From Geosiphon pyriformis (Eukaryota > Glomeromycota > Glomeromycetes > Archaeosporales > Geosiphonaceae), in the NCBI GenBank assembly GCA_016748015.1, contig JAAOMT010000697.1, positions 1,011,152 through 1,075,151 of the forward strand: a DNA stretch of 64,000 nt, given 5' to 3'. The position numbers and the translations under genes are program-made. Shown here in pieces: positions 1 to 11,085 of this stretch; positions within the stretch are counted from its first letter, which is position 1, and each line of letters opens with the position of its first letter. Below the pieces are notes generated by a model. That model searched no databases, was not told where the DNA came from, and saw only the letters and a program-made list of their open reading frames with translations.

Positions 1-420
1 ATAGCTCAGTTAGTTTCAGTGAAAAATAGAGAAAAATTAAGGATAACTATGAGAGGGATACAGGGATTTGGATTCATGGGTAGAATAGACATACCAGTCA
101 ATATGGCAAAAGAAAAAATTATTGGCCAAGGAGAAATTATCTCAACCAGTCAAACAATTTTCATTCCACTATATAGCTGATACATATTAGCAATAGAAAG
201 GAAAGAGAAGGAGCAAGAACAGATTTTTAAAACAGAAGCAACCCTTTGTGAATCAGGAGAAATTGGACTTATCAATCTACACATACCAGCCAAAAGCCAT
301 AACCATATCAAAATTCCCATTTACAACAACACCAGAAATATTGTAGAGATACTGGAAGGAACCACTCTTGGATATTTAACCACAGAAATTGAAGATCAAG
401 CACCAAGCAGCATTCCAGAT
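1..420 (+). pseudogene. A1 pol: dUTPase C-terminus and following linker module
   Basis: The frame opens in the dUTPase tail, with motif 5 visible as GIQGFGFMG (canonical GGFGSTG, so the Ser-Thr are changed). It continues into a module of about 100 residues that is conserved in A2 (39,106–39,422), including ESGEIGLINLHIPAK and IPIYNN. A TGA near 178 replaces the Trp/Gln-type codon seen in A2. No separate start codon is expected because this is part of a gag-pol reading frame. Confidence 0.75.
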
Positions 421-1960
421 TTTCTACAGCTTTGTAGATATGTGAACATTACATCACAAACTATCTATGGACAAAACAAATGTTATCTGTTACAGCCAGA
501 ACAATTAGAACAAATGAACATAAGAAATCTAGACCCACTTGAACAGATGCAATTAAAGATATTACTCAATAATTTCAATAACATCTTTGTTAGTGAAAAC
601 AAATTTGGCAGAACTGATATTATCTAGCATTAGATCAAGACTGAAGAGGCAATGCCAATTAAACAGCAAGCATATAGGATACCACCAGCCAGCCATAAAA
701 TCATTCGTCAAGAAATCAACTGAATGCTTGACAATGAGTTAATTCAGTCATCAATGAGCCCATAGTTGTCACTTATAGTACTCATTCATAAGAAAAATGA
801 AAAAATTTGATTTTGTGTAGACTACAAGAAACTCAATGGTGTAACTTGTGAAGACAGCTATCTAACTCCATAGATACAAAAACTATTCAATGCTTTCAGT
901 GGAAACAAATAGTTCTCAATGTTAGACTTGGATAGTAGTTACTGACAAGTAGCCATAGATCCAGCTGACAAAGAGAAAACAGCATTCACCACAAGAAAAG
1001 GGAATTTCGAATTTGAAATAATGCCATTCAGCTTAACCAATGCCCCAGCAATCTTCCAATGGCTAATAGAAATTATGTACACTGGCTTATTGTGGAAATC
1101 AGTAGTTGTGTACTTGGACAACACCAATGTATTTTCAAGAACATTTGATGATCATTTCCATCATCTTCAACAAATATTTGAAAGACTGTGACAAACAGGG
1201 TTAAAACTAAATGCTACCAAATGCTTCTTTGACAAAACAGAACTGAAGTTTCTGGGACATATAGTCAGCAAAAATGGTATCAAGACAGACCCAGACAAGA
1301 TAGAAATAGTAAAGAACTTTCCAGTACCAACCAATGTGACTGAACTAAAATTATTCTTGGGATTTGCAAGCTATTATTGTTACTTCATCAAAAACTTTTC
1401 TAAAATAGCTCAGCCACTCAACTATCTACAAACCAAGAATATGAAATATGAATGAATGAAAATGCAACAAAAAGCTTTTGACATTTTAAGAGGAAAGCTT
1501 ATTCAAGTGCCAGTATTGATCTATCCAGATCACAACAAACCATTCATCATTATTACTGATGCATCAGGTCAAGCATTGGGAGCAGTACTATCTCAGAGAA
1601 GACCAAATAGAAGAGAACATCTAATAGCATTTGCCAGCCGAGGTTTGATTTCAGCCAAAAAGAACTATGAAACACCAGAATTAGAATATCTAGCAATCTA
1701 TTGGTTAGTTATAAAATAGAAAAAATACTTGAGCCAAAATTTTGAAGTATATATGAATTACAAAGGATTGACATCACTCCAAAAACAAGAATTTGGAGAT
1801 AAAAGACAATCAAGATGGAAAATGGCACTTGCATCATATAATTATACTATACATTATAAAAAGAGAAAAAACAACGGAAATGCTAACGGTTTGTCATGAA
1901 TGAGACAAATCTAAACATTTCAACCCAAAAATATAACAAAACCAAAACAATATTCACGAA
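421..1960 (+). pseudogene. A1 pol: reverse transcriptase and RNase H (decayed)
   Basis: The Ty3/gypsy RT is recognisable from FCVDYKKLNG, the SMLDLDSSY block (DLxSGYxQ motif), MPFSLTNAPAIFQ and the polymerase box. The box reads YLDNT instead of YLDDT, so the second catalytic Asp is Asn. RNase H follows with FIIITDASGQALGAVLSQ and the LAIYWLVIK block (canonical ExLAIVWAVxKW). About ten in-frame stops occur; most match Trp, Gln or Arg codons of A2 changed by one transition (for example TGG to TGA in the DLDSSY block). It cannot encode an active enzyme. Confidence 0.9.
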
Positions 1961-1974
1961 AATATAACAAAAGA

Positions 1975-3386
1975 TGAACACACAAAAATATCAACAACTT
2001 CAACATTATATAGATACTTAACAGTTCAAGGAGAAATTATCTCAACTAAAACAAAAGAGGATCAAACAACAATCTAAATATTTTATCACTTACCAAAATA
2101 TACTTTATCAGAAAAATAGAAAAGATTCAGATCAACCAACCAGAGTAATTACAGAACCAGAAAAAGAAACAATACTATTCAACATGCACTCAGATCCAGC
2201 TGCAAAACATTTTCATAAAGAAGCAACCATAGAAAAAACTAGAAAGAGATACTATTGGCCATCAATGTATCCAGATATTATCCAATATGTTCAAAATTGT
2301 GATGGTTGTTAGAGAAGAAAAGAAACAAAACTCAGTGAACCATTAAGACCAATCAAAGTAGGACAACCATTTGACTGCATTGGAATTGATTTAGTTAGAC
2401 CATTGACAATTACCAGCAAAGGCAACAGATATATTGCAATAGCCATAGACTATCTTACTAAATGGCCAGAAGCCAAAGCAATTCAAAGAGCGGATGCAGA
2501 ATCCATTGCCAAATTTGTCCATCAAGATCTGATTTGTCAACATGGATGTCCAAAAAAACTATTATCAGACCAAGGAACCCATTTTGTGAATAGAACATTA
2601 GCAGAACTAAGCCAAAGATTCGGAATTAAGAGACCACTATTATCACTATACCATCTACAAACCAATGGATTAGTTGAAAGATTTAATAGAACATTGTGTA
2701 AAACAATAGTAAAACTCAGCCAAGAAAACCAGGACAAATGGAATTTGTTCATACCATCAGTATTATTTGCTTATTAGACAATGAAGCAAGACACCACACA
2801 AGCAACACCATTTGAATTGATATATGGTAGAACAGCAACATTACCAGTTGAGATAAAAGTTAACATATATCCAACTGAACCAATAACAGGAGAGAATTTT
2901 TAAGAGACATTGTTAAGAAAAACATATGACTTAATGGAAACAATGGAAAACAAACGAAGAAGAGCAGCTGATAACATACAAAAGTCACAAGAAAAACAGA
3001 AAAAAAGACATGATAATCAACTACCAAACAAACCAGTTGAATTCAAAGTTGGAGACAAAGTACTGCTACATTGTACCAAAGCAGAAAAACAATGGAGTGG
3101 AAAATTTGACCCCAAATGGGATGGACCATTTCACATAGAAGAAATTCTAGAAAATGAAGCTTACAAATTAAGACTGGATAACAAAATCTTAACCAAAGCA
3201 GCACATAAAGATCAACTGAAATCATACCACAACATCACATCACCATTCACCAGTAATATTCCACAATTAGGAGTACAGAAAATACTAGTCCAACCAGAGG
3301 AGATTCCATAAGATCTGGAACCAATCATCATCATTGACAACAACATGTTAATTAATCCATCAAAAGAATATATAAAAACATGGTAG
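1975..3386 (+). pseudogene. A1 pol: integrase (decayed)
   Basis: The HHCC zinc-binding region is present (MHSDPAAKHF, then NCDGC followed by TAG where A2 has Gln). The DDE core shows GIDLVRP, SDQGTHF and NGLVERFNRTL. A C-terminal SH3-like block follows (FKVGDKVLLHC, WDGPFHIEEIL). Stops near 2,310, 2,776 and 2,902 each correspond to CAG or CAA in A2. Pol appears to end at TAG 3,384–3,386, just before ORF3. Confidence 0.88.
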
Positions 3387-3388
3387 AC

Positions 3389-4027
3389 ATGATAAGAAAT
3401 ATCAAAAAAATGAAAATTACAGACAACATCCACTCACTAGCACAACAATTCTTTTAATTGATTCAACACCAAGAGATGGAAATTACAATTAATCAACAAA
3501 CCATCCAATATCAAGACACTAGAAAAACATTGTCACATAAAACACAGAAGAAAACAGAAAATACTGTTAACAAAATCATGGCAAAAGTAAAATTAGCAAT
3601 AAAAAAGTCACTATATTAAGAGTTGACTAAAAAAACTTGGAATTGGTAGATACAACAATTTCCAAGAAACTATTGTTATTTTTACTTGAAACAACATATG
3701 AATATTCAGAATCTATATATGAATAAAACAAAGCAATTATTTGACACCAGAATACTACAACAATTAGAACATTTTGTGGGAAAGAACAATTTATTCACAC
3801 AAGCCCGAGCCATATACCAAATACACACAGCATTTCAAGATCAACCAGAAATCTTACTCAACAAAGCAATGGATACAGTTATCAGTAATTAATTAAGAAA
3901 AATTACCAATGTTCAATTTAAAAAATTACAGACTCAAATAACACAAGTAATTCTCGAAAATGAAATTCAGGAAATACTTTAAGAAGAGAAATTGACAGAG
4001 TTAGATTTCAATGGAGCTCAATATTAA
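3389..4027 (+). pseudogene. A1 ORF3, unknown protein downstream of integrase (decayed)
   Basis: This is the decayed counterpart of A2 ORF3 (42,380–43,030). The ATG lies 2 bp after the probable pol stop, in a different frame. It is 12 bp shorter than the A2 copy through one in-frame deletion and has several stops (TAA/TAG where A2 has CAA/CAG/TGG). Recognisable blocks are NIQNLYMNKTKQLF, LQQLEHFV and IYQIHTAFQ. No family is recognised. No signal peptide or membrane segment is seen, which argues against an envelope protein. Confidence 0.65.
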
Positions 4028-4040
4028 AAGAAGGGAATAA

Positions 4041-4901
4041 TATTACTTATAGAAATATAGAGAATATATATTAGCATAGTTATTAGCCAATCAGAAGTAG
4101 ATGTAATAAAATGTGGAATTCCAGGATTCTTCTTAAGAATTGTAGAATTCCAGGAATTACAGAATTTTCATGAGGAATTGCAGGATTCCAGAATTCCAGG
4201 ATTCCTCTCAAAAGAATTGCAGGATTTCAGGAATTTCAGGATTCCTGTTGTAAAGAATTGAGGAATTGAGGAATCTCAATTATGTATATATAGCAGTAGT
4301 ATTAGAAGCTAAAAAAGGCAGACATCCAAGTTTAGATTTCATCTAGACAACCTTCCAAACACAATAAATAACTATTTGGTATCTTAAACCTAATTCCACT
4401 ATTAACTCTCCATGTTAATAGTAATTGATACTTAACTACACTGGAACAATAACTCTTGATTATGGCTATTGACGGACTACTGACTTGCAAAATTGCCTTG
4501 GCTTATTTATGATTTTCTTTTATTTCTTTTCTTTATTTTATTTTGATTTTATTGTTGTGTACTAATTGGTTGAATAAAGTGCTAGATTACTGATGTCAAG
4601 GATTGCTTGATAAAAGACCCCTGCGAGAGGGTAGGACATGTACAGAAGATACGGAATACTTACCAGAGGATTGCTGGCCATTACGCTAAGAGAAAAATTA
4701 ACAGAATTGTGATTCTGGGAAGCTATAAATAAAACAACTATTGAATCTCTGTCCATTATACAAAGAACTCAAACCAAAACCTTCAGATACAAAACCTTTA
4801 GATACAAAACCTTCAGATTAATAACATCAATGCGAATAACTTTTAGCACCAAGTTACAGGTTTGTTATTTGATTCAACACCCCAAATAATTATTTATAAC
4901 A
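4041..4901 (+). repeat. 3' LTR of element A1 (861 bp)
   Basis: It starts with TATTAC right after a purine tract (AAAAGAAGGGAA) and ends with ATAACA. It aligns throughout with the two LTRs of A2 (834 and 820 bp). The canonical TGTTAC start has become TATTAC in this family. At 4,902 the sequence changes to reverse-strand RT of element B. Confidence 0.88.
4116..4292 (+). promoter_or_regulatory. LTR U3 region: GAATTCC-type repeat array and TATA box
   Basis: An array of degenerate GGAATTCC / CAGGATTCC units fills about 4,116–4,275. It is followed by a TATA-like TATGTATATATAG at 4,281–4,292. The same array plus TATA box is kept in both A2 LTRs, so it is probably the retrotransposon promoter with upstream sites. 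The protein that would bind is unknown. Confidence 0.55.
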
Positions 4902-5420
4902 CCGATAATCTACACAGAATCTGATTTTTCTGGTTTTTTTTTTAACAAAAACTACTGGTGAAGCCCAAAAACTTTTTGATGGTTGAATCAATCCATTATT
5001 GAGCATTTTCTGGACTTCTTCTCTGATGAATTGGTGGCTGGCAGATGACACTCTGTAAGCTTGCTGATATTTTGGTGGAGCATCTTCTGTATGAATCTGA
5101 TATTAGACAATATCAGTTTTTCCCAGGTCATTGTTGTTTTTTGCAAATATATTTGCAAATTCAGCTATCAATTGTTTCAATTGTTTTTGTTGTTGAGGTT
5201 CTAAGGGACCCATGTTGATTTAAAAAAATTTTTCTTCCAAAAGATGGTAGTTTTCAGTAGTAGGAATAATATTTGGATTTGAGAGTAAAGTGTGTCTTAC
5301 AATTTTGATGAAATTAGAGACAATTTAAGGGTTTTCATCTTAAAAGATATTACTGTGTATGATTCCAATCTCTAATTTGTTTAATAAGACAATAGGATAA
5401 TTATTGGAATTGTAGAATAT
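4902..5420 (-). pseudogene. Element B pol: start of reverse transcriptase
   Basis: On the minus strand the pre-RT region shows FANIFAKNNND and YRVSSASHQFI, matching FNNIFASKNEF and YRVPPVSKII of A2. It goes on through LNNGLIQPS and ASPVVFVKKK, and stops in RKIRFCVDYR at the junction with A1. This residue block is the normal fingers region of Ty3/gypsy RT. A few in-frame stops are present. Confidence 0.82.
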
Positions 5421-6050
5421 AACTCAAAATTTTTTCATTCCTTTGGAAATATAAACGTTTGGAATTGAGATTTCATGCTTCAAACAGATTTGTTCATTGA
5501 ATTCAAAAATTTGTTGAGTAATAGTGGGTTTTGAGCCAGTGTAAATTTTGTGATGTTCTCCAAAAAGTGAAATAGTAATTGGTTGGGGAAGTTGAAGAAT
5601 CTGGTGAGATTCATTCTGTGTATTGAAAGCTATGTTTACTGGTACTATAAATCGTTCAGTTGAACCAAAACCTTGAGTTCTTCTTTCACTTTTTTCTAAT
5701 TGTTTTTTGTTGTTTATTGATTGTAAACCTAAAATGTTGATTAAAGGTAGGTAAATTGCTTGGGCAATCTTTTCAGTATGTTCAATCTTGAATGGTTTGT
5801 TTGTTTCATTCTGTAACATGATGGTAATATCTCCAGTATATCTTGCATCTATAACTCCTTCTCTAATATTGATTTCTTTGCTTGCCAATAATGATCTGAA
5901 TGCAATTTAAATCATTGCTTCTGGTGGTATTTCAAAAGCAATTCTGAGGTTGATTTTGGTTAAGAATTTTGGTTAAAGAACCAAAGTATCTTTGCCAGGA
6001 TATCTTAAGTTATATTTTACATCAATTTCGTGAGCTTTTTCTGGTTTTAT
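5421..6050 (-). pseudogene. Element B pol: dUTPase domain and following module
   Basis: On the minus strand a dUTPase fold is visible. Motif 1 is degenerate (KYNLRYPG). Motif 3 is well kept (GVIDARYTGDITIML, with the catalytic Asp). Motif 4 is EKIAQAIYLPL and motif 5 is RTQGFGST. A module similar to that of family A follows (QQIFEFNEQI, ISIPNVYI). Family knowledge: such domains hydrolyse dUTP to dUMP and keep uracil out of cDNA. Stops near 5,910 and 5,975 break the N-terminal half. Confidence 0.8.
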
Positions 6051-6960
6051 CCCTCTTTAATTGTTGTCAAAGTATTTGAGTTGTATAGCAGACTGGTTTT
6101 TAATAAAATAAATTGGTGTGATTGCAGTTTCTTCTTTTGTTTCTGGTTTTCCAAATTCAATTTCTTCCTGGTCATTTTTACTGGACAGAGGAATGCTAAG
6201 AGCATAGTATTCTGGACACCATTTGTCATCACAAGACATGATGCATTCTTTACACAATTAAATGTTCATTTGCTCTAATCATTGAATTTGAGCTTCTTGG
6301 GTTGGGTATGTGTGGCTTGCAATTTGGTGGTATGTCTCTACTTTATCTTTATAGTTGAATCCAGCTAATTCCATTGTATACTTAATATATTCAGCTTTTT
6401 TCATTTGGCGGACATTTTCTTGTATAGCTCTATTGATTAATGCCATTGCTAAGTCAAAAATCATTTCAGCATCATAAGGATAGTGGTAGAGTTTATTGAG
6501 AGCACTGTTGCATGCTGCATCAAATAGTGTTCCTCTTCTGACTTTTTCTGAAATTGACAGAGCATATTGGCAGGTTTGATCACATACTCCTCCTCTTATT
6601 GCAACATCAATCTAGTTGCATTCTTTTGATAGCATATCTCCACATATGAGGCAAGGTGTGTTGTCCCATTTTCCACTTCTTTTTGGGGATTCAAATTGTT
6701 CTCTATGGCATGTTTTGCAGAAGTAGTAGGTGCAAGTTTCATATTCCTCTTCTGAGGAAATACATGCTCCTATTGATGAAAGTTTTTTGTTGCAATTTTT
6801 GCATTTGAGTGGAATATAAGATGGTTGTTTCTGTGGTTCTGGTGTAAAATATTTAACTTTCTTCCATCTTCTTGATTCTTCAAAAATTTTCTTTCTGTTT
6901 TTTCAGTCCAATTGGATGTTAATCCAATAGCCATGTAGGTTTCAGTAAGTGGCATTTCTT
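6051..6960 (-). pseudogene. Element B pol: Cys-rich module between protease and dUTPase
   Basis: The minus strand encodes many Cys pairs: CKNCNKKLSSIGAC, EEEYETCTYYFCKTC, KWDNTPCLICGDML, GGVCDQTCQYALSIS, and distally CKECIMSCDDKWC. The same blocks occur in A2 at 37,795–38,657. The spacing suggests zinc binding. No known domain name is recognised. It is broken by a few stops. Confidence 0.65.
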
Positions 6961-7049
6961 TCTTCTCTTCAAATTCAAATACTGGGGCTTTTTCTGATCA
7001 TTTGTTAAAAGTATTACAAGTAGCAAGTACTATAGTATATTGTCCTTGG

Positions 7050-7345
7050 TATGAGATTTTTAGTTCCTAAGTTTTCCAGTCTAAGTTTGCATTGGTCTTA
7101 AGAAGCCAATCATTTCTGACCAGAGCTTGATATTGGGATGCATCCATGACTAGAACTTTGACTGAAATGGTGATTCCATTAATGGTAAATAGGAAATTGT
7201 CAATTTTTTCTACTGGTGTCTTTTTCATACCATTTGCTGTAACAATTACAGTTTGGGCTGGTCTGTCAACAGTTTTTTGAAACTGCTGCATTAACTAGTA
7301 GGTGATAATACTTTCAGTTGATCCACTGTCTAGAATTAATCAGAT
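7050..7345 (-). pseudogene. Element B aspartic protease
   Basis: The retropepsin-type active site is LILDSGSTESIIT, with the catalytic Asp retained. It is followed by DRPAQTVIVTANG and LVMDASQYQALVRNDWLL, which align with the A2 protease. The normal role is cleavage of the Gag-Pol polyprotein. TAG/TAA stops occur in the flanks. Confidence 0.82.
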
Positions 7346-9440
7346 GAATTTTCCTTCTACTGTAGCTTCAGTGTACATGGCAGTAATAGCTTTTTGTTTA
7401 TTAGCTGCTGTATTACTAAGCAAGAATGGTAATTTATTGGCTTCAAATTCGAATGGAAAAATATCTGAAAGGTTGGCATTTTGGACAATTTGGGCTGGTG
7501 GAATGGTGTTGTTGGAAGGGTTTGATCTTGGTGCTGCAATTTTACCTTCAGAAAGTGCAGGTTGTTAAAAATCCGATTTTTCAGGCATTGTAAGATAACT
7601 GGGTTGAGTGTGATAGTAATTGGGTTTTTGCTGACCAGAATTTCGAAGAACCAACTAGTTATTTGGATTGATTCTGTTGTTGTTATTCTGAAATTGATTT
7701 TGAGGTGTGAATTGGTTATGTTGAACCAATCTTCTGGCTGGTACTTGATATTGTTGAGTGAGTAGTATCTGATATTGCTGAATTGGTAAAGATTGCTGAT
7801 ATTGTTGCTGCATTGATTGTGGAGCTGGTTGATAGTAACTGTTTTAATTTTGTGGTTTTGGTGGATAATAAGTTGGTAGTAGAAGTTGGTAGTAAGATTG
7901 TTGTAGTAAAGAATAATGTTAATTACTCCTGTTTTGTTGGTCTCTTTGTAATTTCCTACAATCTTGTTTCCAGTGTTCTGAGATCCCACAATAATGACAA
8001 CTTTAAGGTTGGTTGTTGGATGGTGATCCAAAGTTGTTTTGGTTGTGTTATTGTGGTAGTTGATATCTTTGGAGTTGCTGCTACTGTTGTTGGTTTGTAA
8101 AGTAGTTTTCAACCTTTTTTGTGAGTTGGTCTATCTTCTTTTTAGCTGTTGAGCTGGTTTCTCTAATAGCTAAGTTTACAAGTTTGGTATGATTTGCTTT
8201 TTTCATTGCTATTTCATAGTTCTTTGTATGTCTAATGACAGTTGATAAGTCTGCTGGTGCATGTGGACAGACTTTCTTAATCAATTTGTCTTTTAATCCT
8301 GCTATAAACTAATCCAGAATCTGAACATTAGAATAGTAGTCATTGGTTTCCAATTGTCAAATTTGTCAAAGAAGTTTGTTGAATCTTCTAAGATAAATCA
8401 TAACAGTTTCAGATATTTCTTGTTTAATATTGCAAAAGCAATTGTAAAGAGTAATAGAGGTGTTGTTGTTAGTGAATTGTTGTAAAAAAGCATCTTTGAA
8501 TGCTTGCCAGTTTTCAAAAGGGTCTTCCAAGTTTTCAAACTATTCTTCTGCAGTTCTTTGAAGAAAGTATGGGATTGCTTTGAGCATTCTTGCTGCATTC
8601 CAACCATTTGTGTCTCCTGCTTTCTAAACTTTGTCAAACCATTCTTGAGGACTGGTATCATTATCTTCACCAATAAATTCTGGAATTTTTGCAATGTAAG
8701 TAGTTGTCATTTCTTTTTCATTCTTTATAATTTCTTCTGATTCTGATTCAGTTTCTTCACTTTCTAAGTTCTTTGAATGATTACTTTTATTTTTTTGTAA
8801 GTACTCAATGATATTAGTGCTGGTTAATATTGGTTCTTGCTGTTGAATAGGATTTCTAGGTGACTGAAAATCTTCTGGTTTGAAGAAATGGTTAAGTGGT
8901 AAATTTGGTGTTTGTGATTGAGCAAGTGAAATTAGAAATGGTGTAATAGAAAGTGGTAATTTGGTACTGGTTTCTTGTTCTGGTGTTTGCAAGTGTTTGG
9001 CAGTTGTCTTTGGGAGTATTGGAGTGTTTGGAGTGGTTCTTGAGTATTGTTTCACTTTTTGTTTGCCTTTGTTGCTTGTTTCTGTTCTAATTCAAAGTCA
9101 AGAGAGTATTTGGGCTGGACTGGGTATTTTTCTTCACAATACTCAATAATATTAAAATTAAGTTCTTGAAAGTAGGTAGCAAGTGTTTTACTGTTCAAGT
9201 TTTCTGTTCCCAATTGTGAATAGTACACTAAATTATTATAGAAGTTGCTTCTAACTTCTGAAATGTTATAGTTTCCAAAAAGATAATTGTTGATGCAGTT
9301 TTCAATATATTAGTATACTGATTTCTTGACAACTTCAATTCCATCTGAGATGTTGAATCTTTGTTTGCAGTGAGTGTAAATTGACTGATAATATTCTAGA
9401 GTTGTTGTGTCTGGTGTGGTCGCCACTTTGAATTTGTTGT
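7346..9440 (-). pseudogene. Element B gag with CCHC zinc knuckle (decayed)
   Basis: The capsid-like part includes AKIPEFIGEDNDTSPQEWFDKV, the same module as KLDNFTGEEDDAQVWLNDV in A2 Gag. A nucleocapsid knuckle SCHYCGISEHWKQDC (CX2CX4HX4C) lies at about 7,953–8,004. Between knuckle and protease is a Gln/Asn-rich stretch. Several frameshifts and stops split the frame. An N-terminal acidic segment precedes the capsid part. Confidence 0.8.
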
Positions 9441-9460
9441 TGTTGTGTTACTTCTATAAG

Positions 9461-9471
9461 AGAGCACCAAA
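9461..9471 (-). promoter_or_regulatory. Primer-binding site of element B
   Basis: Directly after the LTR end (AACA) the minus strand reads TTTGGTGCTCT. The A2 element has TTTGGTGCTTTC in the same place. The position and the TGG start (complement of a tRNA CCA end) fit a minus-strand primer site. The tRNA identity cannot be set from the window. Confidence 0.6.
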
Positions 9472-10443
9472 TGTTATTAGAGGTTTTTGGTCTCTTATCT
9501 TGAATGTTGTTAATGTTGATTTGCTGTGAATTCACGTTTCTAGGAAGTAGTTGGACCTCCAGTAACTGAATTTATCTTCAAATTATCTTCTATAATTTGA
9601 ACTGCTGGGCTTATAAGTGGAATGGCCAATTCCTTACCAGTTACTTTATGTAGTTATGTTGTAGTAAATGTCAACTCTTTCCCAGAAATTGCTCGTCTAG
9701 AGACTTACTAAAAATGTGTAGTTACTTCACTGTGAAAGTCAACTCTTCTACAAAAATCTTGTCTGTAGGCTACTCTAATAATTGTAATAAGAAAATAAAA
9801 AAAAATCAAAGAAATATAAAAGAAATAGAATTCTGTCAAGGGAAACGTTTTCTATACAGGCCTGAAATCACTAACAGATTATTGAAATTGGTAGCTAATC
9901 AATTTCAAAATGTTAGTTGTGTTGAGGAAATTTCAAGTGTAATAATTTTAAGAATTTGGTTTTTGAATATTTAATTTTTATTTGAATGTGTAAAAGGTAA
10001 TTTGTTCTAATTAAGATATCTAAAATAAAGTACTTATGATAAGATATTATGAGAAGATACATTTTCTTGAAGAAAGAAGCTCTTCTTTTATACAAATTGT
10101 TGTAGTACTAATCTTTAAACTTGTACTTTTCTCTTTGCTACAATTTGGATGAACTAAAGATATATTTTGGCAAACTACAAGTTATTTCACTAAATTATTT
10201 AATTATTTCAGCCAATTTCCATTAATTCAGCAAATTTTGACTATGTTAAATGGTTCAGAGTATTGTGTAATTTGATCATCTTAATTTCCAAAGTACAAAT
10301 TAGATTATTGATTGAATAATGATATTTGATAATTTGATTAAATAATAAGTGATAATTGAAATAATAATAATATATGCTAATTGATAATAAGAATTATGAG
10401 AGTAATTTCATGCTAATTAATAGCTAAAATTCTACTGGTAATA
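9472..10443 (-). repeat. 5' LTR of element B (972 bp)
   Basis: On the minus strand it runs from TATTACCAG (10,443) to CTAATAACA (9,472). It is homologous over its full length to the 973-bp solo LTR at 21,364–22,336, which is in the opposite orientation. The right end abuts LINE-1 endonuclease coding sequence; the next four bases (ACGT) are the candidate target-site duplication. Confidence 0.88.
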
Positions 10444-11085
10444 ACGTCATTGACTTTATGCAATATAATAGTAGAAGTAAGGTTCTTACTCACAAAAATA
10501 AAATCCAACACCTTTTCAACACCTCTAGAATTACTCCAAGTAGAGGCTTTGGCTAAGGAATGTTCATTAAAAATATTGACCAGACCCAAGTCTGAACAGA
10601 ACTTGAAGCTGGCACTTCTTTTAGATCCATTTTCATTGAAGTCACCACCAACAACCATAAATGAGCTAGAATTGGCTGCTCTAGAAATCAAGGAGTTAAT
10701 AGAAGAAGCTTGGCCAAAACGTGTATCAGCAGAAGCACCAGCATACAGATCTAAGATTGTAACTGAAAGTTTGTCTTTAAACAAAAGATGAACAAAGATC
10801 AGCTGACCAGGAATTTTGTCCACTTTTGAAACATGCTGAGCTAAAAAACTGTTTATAATAATGGCAACCCCAGCACTGAGAAAACCCACACCCAAACCAG
10901 AAGTAAAAATCCAAATTCCATCAAACTTATTTATGATCTAAAGTCTAACATTAGATTTTAATTTGGTTTCCATAATAATTGAAACCATATTCCCTGATTT
11001 CTTATGCCAGCAAACAATGTTTTCTTGCTTCGTAGGAACATTAATATCTCTAACATTGCATGTAGCAAATTTCCAAACTAAATCA
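10444..11085 (-). pseudogene. LINE-1 ORF2 start: APE endonuclease (truncated)
   Basis: The minus strand reads KFATCNVRDINV, the catalytic-Glu block METKL, then LYAGAS and GGDFNENG. The frame is open except for one stop at about 10,938. It ends at the LTR junction before the TDH motif seen in LINE-2/3. The enzyme would nick target DNA for target-primed reverse transcription. Confidence 0.85.

Larger units (their letters stand above)
1..4901 (+). mobile_element. Ty3/gypsy element A1, 3' part with 3' LTR
   Basis: This is the 3' half of a Ty3/gypsy-type LTR retrotransposon; its 5' half lies left of the window. Domains run in order dUTPase tail, linker, RT, RNase H, integrase, ORF3, purine tract and 3' LTR. 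It is colinear with A2 (33,832–43,863), and most of its sequence aligns base for base. It ends at 4,901 exactly where minus-strand RT sequence of element B begins, so it appears to be inserted in B. Many in-frame stops make it non-functional. Confidence 0.9.
4902..10443 (-). mobile_element. Ty3/gypsy element B, 5' half, inserted in LINE-1
   Basis: Reading on the minus strand from 10,443, the element has a 5' LTR, primer-binding motif, gag with CCHC knuckle, protease, Cys-rich module, dUTPase, linker and the start of RT. It is cut at 4,902 by element A1. Its RT 3' part, integrase and 3' LTR should lie left of A1, outside the window. The right end joins LINE-1 endonuclease sequence at 10,444. 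The domain order equals family A, but the sequence is clearly divergent and the LTR is different. Confidence 0.88.

Noticed and set aside
4116-4292. Heat-shock element cluster in the LTR
   Set aside because: Spacing of GAA and TTC is not the 2-bp pattern of heat-shock elements, so only a generic repeat array is claimed.
7357-8112. 251-codon minus ORF in element B
   Set aside because: Wrong frame (Asn/Thr/Ile-rich low complexity); the true gag frame with the CCHC knuckle overlaps it.
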